DNA of 44,587 nucleotides from a virus: positions 1 through 44,587 of IMG/VR virus record IMGVR_UViG_3300025520_000007; one strand, given 5' to 3'. Below are positions 30,821 to 37,996 of this stretch, in pieces. The notes below the pieces were generated by a model. It saw nothing but the letters and a program-made list of their open reading frames with translations. It had not been told where the DNA came from and did not search any database. The number at the start of each line of letters is the position of its first letter. Within the stretch, counting starts at the first letter, position 1. Both the position numbers and the translations under genes were made by a program.

Positions 30821-31618
30821 ATGGACATGTCCATCGAGCAGTTCCGCGCCTGGGCCGCTTCGGCTCAATTCTCCAGCGCCAGCGAGTTGTGCAACGCCAC
30901 GTGCGACGACGCGCACGACGGCTACGACGACGACGGCGCGCCCACCACGAAAACCATCACCTACGCCTGGGCGTACCACACGCTCTCAGCGCAGCTGCCT
31001 GACGGCAGTTCGTTCGAGGTGGGCTATCCCCTCAACGTGGAGTGGTCGGGCACGGAGCGGGCTCGCTACAGCGAGGAATTCGAGGCCGTAGAAGGCGAAG
31101 GCCTGGACCCGATTAGCGTTGAGGGCCTGCGGCTGATTGACGATGAAGATGAGGTGCTCGGTGTGCGCGACACGGATGAGGTGATGCGCGAGGTATTCGG
31201 CGAACGGCTCACGTCGTTCGATGTTGAGGCGCTTCTGCCGCCGGTCGAGGTCGAGGAAATCATCGAGGAAGGGGAACTCATGGAAGGCATGGAACAGATC
31301 ACGTTGAGCAACCCGGGCGCCCCGGATGTTCGATTCACCGGCAAATTGGTCGCGCAGGTATCCAGCAGCCCTGATCAAGCCAGCAGCTACTACAGCGGCA
31401 GCAATGGGCGTTACACGATCCTGCGTCTGTTCAGAACGCGCGGCGGGAAGTTGATCGCGGAGCAGACCGGCCGGACGCAGTGGCAAGGTGAGCGCGACCG
31501 GATCAAGGTTGCCGTGTGCGACGATGAAAAGGCGGTCATCGAGTTTTTCGGCCACGGCTGGCTGGCGAAGGACTTGTACGAAGAGGCCGGCATCAGTGAC
31601 GTGACGGACGTCGACTGA
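30821..31618 (+). CDS. Hypothetical protein, acidic middle, EXLDI-like C-terminus
   Basis: 265 residues; ribosome site GAAGGGGTAAG. N-terminal domain of about 70 residues (beta, YAWAYHTLSAQLPDGSSFEVGYPLN), a very acidic middle (VEVEEIIEEGELMEGMEQ), and a C-terminal domain (DVRFTGKLVAQVSS, GRYTILRLFRTRGGKLIAEQTGRTQW, VAVCDDEKAVIEFFGHGWLAKDLYEEAG) resembling EXLDI-type proteins of unknown role. First gene under operator-promoter copy 2. Overlaps the next gene (TGATG). Confidence 0.6.
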   Translation: MDMSIEQFRAWAASAQFSSASELCNATCDDAHDGYDDDGAPTTKTITYAWAYHTLSAQLPDGSSFEVGYPLNVEWSGTERARYSEEFEAVEGEGLDPISVEGLRLIDDEDEVLGVRDTDEVMREVFGERLTSFDVEALLPPVEVEEIIEEGELMEGMEQITLSNPGAPDVRFTGKLVAQVSSSPDQASSYYSGSNGRYTILRLFRTRGGKLIAEQTGRTQWQGERDRIKVAVCDDEKAVIEFFGHGWLAKDLYEEAGISDVTDVD

Positions 31619-32418
31619 TGCCGGCGCCCCTCGACCTGGTCGGGCGGCGCTTCGGAAAGCTCCTCGTGCTCAAACGCACGGGGAGCGGCCGCGGAGGAAG
31701 GTGGCTCTGTCGCTGCGACTGCGGGATAGAGGAAGAATTTCCCGCCCGCAGGCTCCCCTACACCGATTACACAAAAAAGCGGAAAGACGTCGCCGACGCG
31801 TGCTCGAAGTGCATGCACACGCGGACCTGCGCAGCCTGCGGCCGGCAGTTTGTCAGCCGGCAGTACAAGGCGTGCTGCTCGCCTGGGTGCGAGCGCGCAC
31901 ATCTGCGTGCTCGCTATCTGCAGGACTACTACGCCCGCGTAGCGCGCGACCCTGATCTCAACAAAAAACGCGCTGCTGCGGTACGCGAGCGCGCGGCGGT
32001 AGACGCAGATTTTGCTCAGCGAGTGCGGGCGTGGGAGGAGCGGGCGGCGGCGCGCAAACGCGAGCGGAGGGCCACCGATCCAATCTACGCCGAACACCTT
32101 CGGCGGTTGCACCGCGAGCGCTACAGTCGGACCGCGGAAATCGTGCAGGCTCGCCGGCGCGCGCGGTGGGCTGCAATGGGTCCGGAGCAGCAGCTGGCAC
32201 ACCTTGAACGCCGGCGTGAGCTGAATACGGCCTGGGCGCAGCGTCGACGCGAGGCGTTGAGAGAGAGCCCCGCCCGTTACCGCGAGTACCTTGACCGCTA
32301 TAACGACTACTGCCGCGGGTGGCATGCACGGCGCCGGGCCACTTCAGCGTTGTCCGCCCTGATGGATCTTGGGCGGGTGCTGCAAAACAAGATAGAGAGG
32401 AACGAGGATGGAAGCTGA
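31618..32418 (+). CDS. Zinc-ribbon protein with long basic helix
   Basis: 266 residues. The N-terminus (LVGRRFGKLLVLKR, GRWLCRCDCG) is the small domain that commonly precedes AP2/HNH modules in phage homing proteins, but no HNH or AP2 follows. A second cysteine cluster comes next (CSKCMHTRTCAACGRQF, CCSPGCERAH), then 150 residues of Arg/Ala/Glu-rich helix. Probably binds DNA or RNA. It may derive from a mobile endonuclease that lost its catalytic part. Confidence 0.6.
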   Translation: MPAPLDLVGRRFGKLLVLKRTGSGRGGRWLCRCDCGIEEEFPARRLPYTDYTKKRKDVADACSKCMHTRTCAACGRQFVSRQYKACCSPGCERAHLRARYLQDYYARVARDPDLNKKRAAAVRERAAVDADFAQRVRAWEERAAARKRERRATDPIYAEHLRRLHRERYSRTAEIVQARRRARWAAMGPEQQLAHLERRRELNTAWAQRRREALRESPARYREYLDRYNDYCRGWHARRRATSALSALMDLGRVLQNKIERNEDGS

Positions 32419-33196
32419 GTTGATACCGGCCGGGTCTGAAAAGATGGTTCTCACGCCGCGCACGCCCACAGAACTGGGAAATCTGAGTACGCAGGCGCTG
32501 CGCGCCGAGTTGGCGCAGTCGCTCACGATGTCGGCCCGGCACCTGGCCTACCTCGCCATGATCTGGCGCGAGTTGGAAAACCGCGGTGAGGATCTGTCTG
32601 ATCTGCGCACCGGTCTGGCCGTCTATCTGCCACAGATCGCTGCCGGACACCTCGAAGCCGAGGCTGTCATCAGGTACGCAGGGCATCCGATGCTCTTGCG
32701 AAACATCGCGACGTTGCCGATCGAACAGCAACGGCGACTGCTGGCCGGCGAGACGGTGCCGGTGCTTACAGTAGGCTCAAGCGGGGAATATGAGCAAGCG
32801 GCTTTGCCAGCGCACACGCTCACGCCCGCTCAAGCCCGGATGGTGTTTGGCGATGGCAAGATACGTTCCGTCAGCGAGCAGCAGGCGATACTCGATTCGC
32901 AGCGTGTGACGGCGAAACGTCGTAGCCGGCCAGGCCCTGACGGACGTGTGCGCTACGACCCCAAAACGGACCTGATCCGGGTCGGCCGCGCAACCGCGAC
33001 CGTAGGCGAGTTGATCTCCGTGATCACCGCCCAGCACGCTCCCGATCCTGTATCCGCCGAGGACACCGCTACAGCGGTTGCGATGATCAAGCTGACCGAT
33101 CAGGAACACCGGCAGCTGAAGATTCGCGCTGCGGAGGCCGGCTTGTCGATTCAGGAATTCGTTCGGCGGCTGCTGGTAAAGTTCGCGGCGCTGTGA
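32408..33196 (+). CDS. Ribbon-helix-helix protein with N-terminal helical domain
   Basis: 262 residues. The N-terminal 110 residues are helical (LRAELAQSLTMSARHLAYLAMIWRELENRGEDLSDL, LPIEQQRRLLAGETVPVL), a layout seen in plasmid and phage accessory proteins. A basic linker follows. The C-terminal 30 residues (KLTDQEHRQLKIRAAEAGLSIQEFVRRLL) form an Arc/MetJ-type ribbon-helix-helix, so it probably binds DNA as a dimer. Last rightward gene before the attachment core. Role unknown; a regulator or partition-like function is possible. Confidence 0.6.
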   Translation: MEAELIPAGSEKMVLTPRTPTELGNLSTQALRAELAQSLTMSARHLAYLAMIWRELENRGEDLSDLRTGLAVYLPQIAAGHLEAEAVIRYAGHPMLLRNIATLPIEQQRRLLAGETVPVLTVGSSGEYEQAALPAHTLTPAQARMVFGDGKIRSVSEQQAILDSQRVTAKRRSRPGPDGRVRYDPKTDLIRVGRATATVGELISVITAQHAPDPVSAEDTATAVAMIKLTDQEHRQLKIRAAEAGLSIQEFVRRLLVKFAAL

Positions 33197-33245
33197 CTGA
33201 TCGTGGATTGATGCAAGGGAGCGCGCGACTTTTGCGCGACAGCGC

Positions 33246-33270
33246 TGCACGAAACTGCACTCTGTTGCAC
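33246..33270. repeat. Three helically phased TGCAC repeats near the attachment core
   Basis: TGCAC occurs at 33246, 33256 and 33266, exactly one helical turn apart, 63 bp before the tRNA-derived core. The gene-free stretch 33197-33332 also holds a GCGCG hairpin around 33216-33238. The phased repeats look like arm-type or accessory binding sites for integrase, excisionase or IHF-like factors. Confidence 0.45.
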
Positions 33271-33332
33271 ATGGTCGCGTGGCGAGCGCCGGCACATGTG
33301 ATTGATTCGAAAGCACTTCCATGCGGTCAGCC

Positions 33333-33380
33333 TGCATGGGGTGCAAGGGGTCGCGAGTTCGAATCCCGCCGCCCCGACCA
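33333..33380. other. Attachment core (attP) matching the 3' part of tRNA-Pro(GGG)
   Basis: The 48 bases run from the anticodon loop (ATGGGGT, anticodon GGG) through variable loop, T arm (GCGAGTTCGAATCCCGC) and acceptor strand CGCCCCG-A-CCA. That is the 3' part of a proteobacterial tRNA-Pro. The 5' half of the tRNA is absent, so this is not a tRNA gene. Phage genes flank both sides and the integrase lies 620 bp away, the arrangement of attP. Integration would restore a complete host tRNA. Confidence 0.85.
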
Positions 33381-33395
33381 ATTAAATCAATAACT

Positions 33396-33426
33396 TAAAA
33401 GCCTTTGTTATGCACATTGGCTTTGA
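33396..33426 (-). terminator. Weak terminator-like hairpin for the leftward operon
   Basis: On the minus strand AAAGCC and GGCTTTT (33424-33419 and 33403-33397) can pair around a 15-base loop, ending in a short U run, 16 bp after the stop of the HNH-chimera gene. The GC part of the stem is only three pairs, so termination would be modest. Confidence 0.35.
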
Positions 33427-33439
33427 CGTGTTTTCAGTT

Positions 33440-34003
33440 TTACGCGACTTCGCCGCGAACTTCACGTTCCAGTTCGCGGAGCATCATGGCCTTTCCGATC
33501 CTGACCATGACGTTTTCGCCCCACTCCCTCATGCCAAGATTCACGGCAAGGCAAACCACTCGGCAGTTCTCCAGCACATAACCCTTTGATGAGTCGATTC
33601 TGTCCAGGCTCATCGAAAACGGAGCAGTTTTGCTGCCCGTCGGGATTTCGTCAGAAAACTTGATGCCGGTTATTTCGCATTTGCCGTTCGACCGAAGCAG
33701 AATGAGTTTCAAGGTATTTGCCGAAATGCTCGGGTGACCCTTGGCAGCCTTGACCGATGGTTTGTTGATTCTCTGAATCGTCCGTCCGATCCACGACTTC
33801 GCGTCTGTTGGCATGCTCTCAACCTCCGTCTCCCACGCCACGGACGCAAAGTACGCACGTTTGGCCGTTTCAACCTGTGCAAGGATTTTCATCGCTTCGG
33901 CAAGATCGCCGGTTCGCGTTGTTCTGCAAATGCGAACTCCGTTGATCACCTTGTCGATGTGCCACACACCACCATTCAGCTTGAGGCCTTTGGGCTTCTT
34001 CAT
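33440..34003 (-). CDS. Integrase-arm-domain/HNH-like chimera
   Basis: 187 residues. Residues 5-47 (LKLNGGVWHIDKVINGVRIC, RTTRTGDLAEAMKILAQVE) closely mirror the N-terminus of the integrase encoded next door (LTQRDGIWHINKVIDGERIY, KSTGTGSLEEAEQILIHLL), i.e. the arm-type DNA-binding strands. The rest carries an HNH-like core: C109 in KCEITGIKF, SLDRIDSSKGYVLENCRVVC (132-151). No integrase catalytic domain is present. It overlaps the integrase stop by ATGA and lies between integrase and attP. A nuclease targeted to integrase arm sites is the natural hypothesis; the lower GC suggests recent acquisition. Confidence 0.75.
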   Translation of the reverse strand: MKKPKGLKLNGGVWHIDKVINGVRICRTTRTGDLAEAMKILAQVETAKRAYFASVAWETEVESMPTDAKSWIGRTIQRINKPSVKAAKGHPSISANTLKLILLRSNGKCEITGIKFSDEIPTGSKTAPFSMSLDRIDSSKGYVLENCRVVCLAVNLGMREWGENVMVRIGKAMMLRELEREVRGEVA

Positions 34004-35190
34004 GCGGCGTTGCTCCTAAGAATCGTCAGCGTCGGCGTCGTCCGGTTCGCGGTCGATACCTTATTCGCCTGCGCTATCAGGCCGTCGAGTTCGGCGGCCG
34101 AGTAGTGCGTGGTCACGCTGTCGGACTTGTGGCCCAGCAGCGCCTGACGATCTTCCTTCGGCACGCCTGCTGCGCGCAGCCTGCGGCCGAAGGTGTGCTT
34201 CAGGTCATGCACGCGCAGCTTCTTGAAGCCCTGCCGCGCGGGTTTGCCGAACTCGGCTTGCCAGGCTTCGGCGGCCCTGTTGCGGGCGCTTCGCCAGGCG
34301 GTGGCGTTCATGCGGTGCATCGGTCCGCCCTCGTCGCCGTACGGGAACACCCATTCGTCGTCCAGGCCGCGCTGCCCCTCGATCACGCCGCGTGCCACGT
34401 CGTTCAGCACCAGCACCCGGTATTCCCGGTTTTTCACGCCGGACTGCTCGGTTCGGCCGCCGAACTCCGGCGGCACGATGAACACGCTGGTCTGCAGCTC
34501 GGGCACCTTCACTTCCCAGTCCCAGCGCAGCTTGCACACCTCCTGCTCGCGCGCCCCCGAATTGACGTTGAACAGCGCCATCCGTTCGAGGTAGTCCGGC
34601 AGCTCGGCGAACAGCAGGCGCTGTTCGTCCCAGTCCATCGGGTACGGCTCGCGCGATCGGCCGCGCTCGGTTTCCATCGTGATCGCCGGCACGACATCGA
34701 TCCACGGGCGCTTGTTGTTGTCGCGCCAGGTGCGTGCGCACAGATGCAGGATGCGCACGACGCGCTGCAGGGCGATGTTGATGGTGCGCGGTGACGACGG
34801 TTTCTTCGTCTTGCCGCTGGCCATCTTGCCGCCCTCGCGCATCCACTGGCGGAACGGCTCCAGTGCGTCGTCGTCGATGTGCGTCACCGGCAGTTCGCCG
34901 ATGAAGGGGTCCAGCTGCTCCAGGTACGTGGCCGTCAGCCCGATTGACGGCATGTCCTGATTCTCCAGCAGATACCGCGTCGCGGCGTCGCGCCAGGTCT
35001 TCACCTGCCGGACGCCGAAAAGCTTCTGCTGCCGGCGCTGGTCCAGCAGGTGAATCAGGATCTGCTCGGCTTCTTCGAGCGAACCAGTTCCAGTGCTCTT
35101 GTAAATCCGTTCTCCGTCGATGACCTTGTTGATGTGCCAGATGCCGTCCCTTTGCGTGAGGCCCGACATCCGTTTTCCCGTTCTCGCCAT
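34000..35190 (-). CDS. int: Tyrosine recombinase integrase
   Basis: 396 residues. N-terminal arm-binding strands (9-48), core-binding domain (about 65-170) and catalytic domain with Arg214 (SGAREQEVCKLRW), probable Lys253 (GVKNREYRV), His328-x-x-Lys331-His332 (HDLKHTFGRRL), His354 (GHKSDS) and nucleophile Tyr363 (TTHYSAAEL). The usual second Arg of HxxR is Lys here, a variant I know from a subgroup of phage integrases. It should recombine attP (33333-33380) with host tRNA-Pro(GGG). It lacks resemblance in layout to integron integrases, so it does not explain the cassette array. Confidence 0.93.
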   Translation of the reverse strand: MARTGKRMSGLTQRDGIWHINKVIDGERIYKSTGTGSLEEAEQILIHLLDQRRQQKLFGVRQVKTWRDAATRYLLENQDMPSIGLTATYLEQLDPFIGELPVTHIDDDALEPFRQWMREGGKMASGKTKKPSSPRTINIALQRVVRILHLCARTWRDNNKRPWIDVVPAITMETERGRSREPYPMDWDEQRLLFAELPDYLERMALFNVNSGAREQEVCKLRWDWEVKVPELQTSVFIVPPEFGGRTEQSGVKNREYRVLVLNDVARGVIEGQRGLDDEWVFPYGDEGGPMHRMNATAWRSARNRAAEAWQAEFGKPARQGFKKLRVHDLKHTFGRRLRAAGVPKEDRQALLGHKSDSVTTHYSAAELDGLIAQANKVSTANRTTPTLTILRSNAA

Positions 35191-35507
35191 GGTTTTTTTG
35201 CTCCTGCTGTTGCATGGCGGCGCTCGCTCGCGGGCTCAGGATTGCCCGGGGGCGGCGCCTTGTCAATTGCGTGGCGCTTCATGTACGCGTCGGCGAAGGT
35301 GTCCAGTTCGTGCCGGTCGACCGCCTTGCCCTGCTTGCCGATCGGCACTACCCGCACGTGCGGCCGCACCGTGGCGTCGAACACGCGGCGGCACATGCCC
35401 AGATAGGTGTGCGCGCGGCTGATGCGGATGAGCCGGGGCCACGGTTCGGCCTTCGCCCGCGGTGGATTCGCCTGCGGGCTGTCGTCGAAGGCGGGCAGGG
35501 CGGACAT
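35055..35507 (-). CDS. Excisionase/AlpA-like DNA-binding protein
   Basis: 150 residues. Residues 24-80 (WPRLIRISRAHTYLGMCRRVFDATVRPHVRVVPIGKQGKAVDRHELDTFADAYM) form a winged-helix of the MerR/AlpA-excisionase type. The C-terminal 70 residues are basic low-complexity and are read from DNA that also encodes the integrase start region in another frame (135-bp overlap). Directly upstream of the integrase, so an excision or regulatory role fits. Confidence 0.65.
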   Translation of the reverse strand: MSALPAFDDSPQANPPRAKAEPWPRLIRISRAHTYLGMCRRVFDATVRPHVRVVPIGKQGKAVDRHELDTFADAYMKRHAIDKAPPPGNPEPASERRHATAGAKKPWRERENGCRASRKGTASGTSTRSSTENGFTRALELVRSKKPSRS

Positions 35508-35842
35508 CAGACTTTCTCCCCGCTGCGCGCTTTGGCCGTCGTGATCTTCGCTTCCGCGATGGCCTCACGAAGAATGTTCTCCGCCTTGGCCAGCGCACCT
35601 TTCGTGTCCGGCTCTGACAGCAGCATCCGATAGCAGCGCTCGATGTCGCTCAGCAGCTTTTCGCGCCTCCTGCGCTCCGCGTGCCACTGATCGAAGTAAT
35701 CCCGATGCTCGCGCTCCAGCACCTCCAGCCGATCGGCCGCGCCATCGATCAGTTCGCCCAGCGCGGTCGGGTCTGGCTGCTTGAGCCGCTTGTCCCCGCG
35801 GCGCCAGCGGTTGTAGCGGCGCAGTCGGTCGGATTGGGTCAT
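35507..35842 (-). CDS. Hypothetical helical protein
   Basis: 111 residues from ATG 35842 (MTQSDRLRRYNRWRRG). Predicted mostly coiled coil (LGELIDGAADRLEVLEREHRDYFDQWHAERRRREKLL, KAENILREAIAEAKI). Its stop overlaps the excisionase-like start (TGATG) and its start overlaps the DUF7694-like stop (ATGA). Small helical proteins like this are common in phage early operons; function unknown. Confidence 0.65.
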   Translation of the reverse strand: MTQSDRLRRYNRWRRGDKRLKQPDPTALGELIDGAADRLEVLEREHRDYFDQWHAERRRREKLLSDIERCYRMLLSEPDTKGALAKAENILREAIAEAKITTAKARSGEKV

Positions 35843-36273
35843 CGCGTCACACCTCGCCACACGTAATCGCCCTTGTCCTCCCGGATGGCCGGCTCGTTGT
35901 CCTGGCACGGGCAGGTGTAGCCGCTCAGCCGATCAGCGACAGGGCGCCAGAAGTTGCGCACGCGCCCGCTCGGCACATGGTTATCCTCGGTGGCATCGAG
36001 CAGATCGAACTGGGCCAGTACCCACGATGCTTCGGCGGATCTGCAGCGCTGCCCCATCTTGCTCACGCTGATGTGATATTCCGGCCCCAGCTCCTCGCTG
36101 CCCGGTTCCACCTCTGTGACCTCTACGGCCGAAATTATGAAAAGGCCATTGAGGTGCACCCAGGCTTCGGCCGGGAAGCCCATCGCTGCCAGTTGTGGGA
36201 CGGCTTGCACGCCCTTCACGCGGCGCCAGCCTTCGCCCGTTGGGCGCTTCGGTTTGATGATGGATTCGCTCAA
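35839..36273 (-). CDS. DUF7694-like protein
   Basis: 144 residues. Core GPEYHISVSKMGQRCRSAEASWVLAQFDLLDATEDNHVPSGRVRNFWRPV resembles a small phage domain (DUF7694) recognised by GPxYHISxSKxGxR and a trailing Trp-Pro. The tail has CPCQDNEP. Cytoplasmic, unknown function. Its start overlaps the tiny ORF 36270-36350 by 4 bp. Confidence 0.65.
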   Translation of the reverse strand: MSESIIKPKRPTGEGWRRVKGVQAVPQLAAMGFPAEAWVHLNGLFIISAVEVTEVEPGSEELGPEYHISVSKMGQRCRSAEASWVLAQFDLLDATEDNHVPSGRVRNFWRPVADRLSGYTCPCQDNEPAIREDKGDYVWRGVTR

Positions 36274-36350
36274 GACCGCGTCTCCGGAAACCCGTCATGC
36301 GTCCGGCCGTCGAGCAGGCGGCCGGCGGCCTTCTTGCCGATGCTGGTCAT
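36270..36350 (-). CDS. 26-residue peptide resembling a DUF5131/Gp37 C-terminus
   Basis: ATG 36350 with ribosome site GGAAGGAAGAATCC encodes MTSIGKKAAGRLLDGRTHDG plus FPETRS. KKAAGRLLDGRT..FP is the ending I know from many Gp37/Gp68 (DUF5131) phage proteins and related phage enzymes. Here it stands alone, separated from the DUF5131 gene by an HNH gene. It is either a remnant detached by that insertion or a short gene in its own right. Confidence 0.5.
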   Translation of the reverse strand: MTSIGKKAAGRLLDGRTHDGFPETRS

Positions 36351-36859
36351 GGATTCTTCCTTCCACGCAGCGAACCGGTCTGAATAGGTCCGCCAGCCCC
36401 TCGCCGTGTCTCGCCCTTCACGATCCGATAGACGCGCTGGAACGGAACACCGAATTCAGCGGCGAGTGCCGTGCCGCCCTCGCCGGCAGCGAAGCGCTCA
36501 CGCACGGTCCGCACTTGATCGTCGGTCAGCATGCGTTCGCCCTGGTGCTCAGCGGCATGCGCAACGCGATTGAGCAGTTTCAGGTTGCTCAGCCGGTTGT
36601 CCGTCTTGACTTCGTTCTCGTGGTGCAGCAACTGCGCTGGACCTGGCTTTTCGCGCCCAGCCGAGACCCATACCAGCAAGTGCTCGTAGCAGTAGCCGTT
36701 CGCATCCGCAAGCGGATGGTCCTTGCCAACACGCACCTTGACGTAGCCGTGCTCGCTGAGCATGCGTTCGTCACTCCAGCGGTGGTGTGCATTGCCGCTG
36801 GCACGCTTGACGTGCGAAGCTGGATTGTTGCCGCGCCCGACGCCCGTACTCTTGGTCAT
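36347..36859 (-). CDS. HNH homing endonuclease-like protein
   Basis: 170 residues from ATG 36859 (MTKSTGVGRGNNPASHV). The HNH core: GYVKVRVG, GYCYEHLLVWVSAG, LLHHENEVKTDNRLSNLKLL (His-His...Asn...Asn), AHAAEHQGERM. A C-terminal helix-turn-helix follows (LTDDQVRTVRERFAAGEGGTALAAEFGVPFQRVYRIVKG). This is the usual freestanding HNH mobile gene of phages. It sits between the DUF5131 gene and a peptide resembling that family's C-terminus. Confidence 0.85.
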   Translation of the reverse strand: MTKSTGVGRGNNPASHVKRASGNAHHRWSDERMLSEHGYVKVRVGKDHPLADANGYCYEHLLVWVSAGREKPGPAQLLHHENEVKTDNRLSNLKLLNRVAHAAEHQGERMLTDDQVRTVRERFAAGEGGTALAAEFGVPFQRVYRIVKGETRRGAGGPIQTGSLRGRKNP

Positions 36860-37779
36860 TGAGGAAACTCCCTGGTCATCAGGTCGGCCGGGATCTCGGC
36901 CCGCTTGGTCATCTGCTTCATGAAGAACGGCACGCCAGCTGCGGCGCACTGATCGCGCAGATCGCGAGCCCAGTGCGGATGCATCGGCCGCGCGTGCGGG
37001 CCGCTCTCGCCGCCGCAGATGACCCAGTCAATGTAGCTAGCGGTATCGGCCTCGTCGTCATCAGCGTCATACAGGGCGGAGAAATGGTCCTCAGTTCCGC
37101 CGCCATGGCGGACAACGACGTCCGTCAGGTCGACCGGCCCCAGCATCGGCTCGATGGAAACGAACCGCACCGCGGCCGGCACGTCCAGCAGCTTCGGGAT
37201 GTCGCGGTCGGCCTCGTCTTGGTTGCAGATCGTCGCGCCCAGCCAGACGTTATCGGGCCAGCCGCCGTGGATATTCGTTGGGTCCGGGCCGTGCTGGATG
37301 GGGCCGCCGATCCATGGCAGTGGGGCCATGCCGCGCACGTTACCGACACGTTTGGTCAGAAGGATCCAGTCCAGATTTGGTGTCTCCTCGATCAGCCGGA
37401 AAAGGTCGGCGCGCCATTCCGCCGGCACCTCGTTGTCGAACACGTCGGCCAGCGACGCGCAGAACACGCGGCGGCGGGCGGGCTTCCACATGTGCTGCGA
37501 CCGGTGCGGTCCCTTGCACTGCGCGCGCATCGGGTTGTCAGTGCGCAGCCCGCACACCTCGCACTGGAAGAACGGCTTCGCATTCCACTTCCCCGGCTTC
37601 TTCCAGTTATCGTCACCGGTGCGCTTCCGCGCCTGGCCGGCGCCCCACTGCACGATATGCAGGCGCAGATCGAAATCGCGCTCTGCGTAGCAGTGGTCGC
37701 ATGCGGGGCTGATCTTCGTGCAGCCGATCCACGGGTTCCAAGTCGAGTCGCACCACTCGATGTTCGAGTGCTCAGCCAT
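36856..37779 (-). CDS. DUF5131 (Gp37/Gp68) family protein, radical-SAM-like
   Basis: 307 residues from ATG 37779 (MAEHSNIEWCDSTWNPWIGC). The signature IEWCDSTWNPWIGCTKISPACDHCYAE holds a CX6CX2C cluster typical of DUF5131; a second cysteine set (CEVCGLRTDNPMRAQC) lies downstream. Other family blocks: VFCASLADVFDNEVP, LDWILLTKRVGNV, NVWLGATICNQDEADRDIP, WVICGGESGPHARPMHP, VPFFMKQMTKRAEIPADL. The family is widespread in phages and related to radical-SAM folds, biochemical role unproven. Second such enzyme in this genome besides the one at 4056. Confidence 0.88.
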   Translation of the reverse strand: MAEHSNIEWCDSTWNPWIGCTKISPACDHCYAERDFDLRLHIVQWGAGQARKRTGDDNWKKPGKWNAKPFFQCEVCGLRTDNPMRAQCKGPHRSQHMWKPARRRVFCASLADVFDNEVPAEWRADLFRLIEETPNLDWILLTKRVGNVRGMAPLPWIGGPIQHGPDPTNIHGGWPDNVWLGATICNQDEADRDIPKLLDVPAAVRFVSIEPMLGPVDLTDVVVRHGGGTEDHFSALYDADDDEADTASYIDWVICGGESGPHARPMHPHWARDLRDQCAAAGVPFFMKQMTKRAEIPADLMTREFPQ

Positions 37780-37996
37780 TGCGCACCTCGTGGGTCTTCT
37801 CCCGGTGTAGTTCGGCGGCACGCTTCGCTGCCTTCCGCTCGCGCTTGCGCTGGGCCTTTGCGAGTGCTGCCCAGTCATTCACGGATAGGCCCCTGGGTTT
37901 TGGCGCCGTCGTTCGCTTCGCTGGCCCATATACCAGCGCATGACCTGATGCGAGCGCGCCGATGATGGCCGCCGCATAGAGTCCGGTTCGTTTCAC
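37772..37996 (-). CDS. Small membrane-anchored basic protein
   Basis: 74 residues: N-terminal membrane helix (LYAAAIIGALASGHALVYG), then a very basic helical tail (LAKAQRKRERKAAKRAAELHREK). Overlaps neighbours on both sides by 4-8 bp in the early operon. The topology suggests a membrane tether with a cytoplasmic basic tail. Function unknown. Confidence 0.65.
   Translation of the reverse strand: MKRTGLYAAAIIGALASGHALVYGPAKRTTAPKPRGLSVNDWAALAKAQRKRERKAAKRAAELHREKTHEVRNG

Noticed and set aside
33331-33380. Complete tRNA-Pro gene
   Set aside because: Only the anticodon arm to CCA is present; no acceptor 5' strand or D arm upstream.
34000-35190. Integron integrase role for the tyrosine recombinase
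   Set aside because: It has a phage arm-binding N-terminus, sits beside a tRNA-type attP 25 kb away from the cassettes, and shows no visible integron-integrase insertion near the catalytic core.
36859-37965. 368-codon rightward frame opposite DUF5131
   Set aside because: The opposite frame contains conserved DUF5131 motifs; this one has shadow composition.
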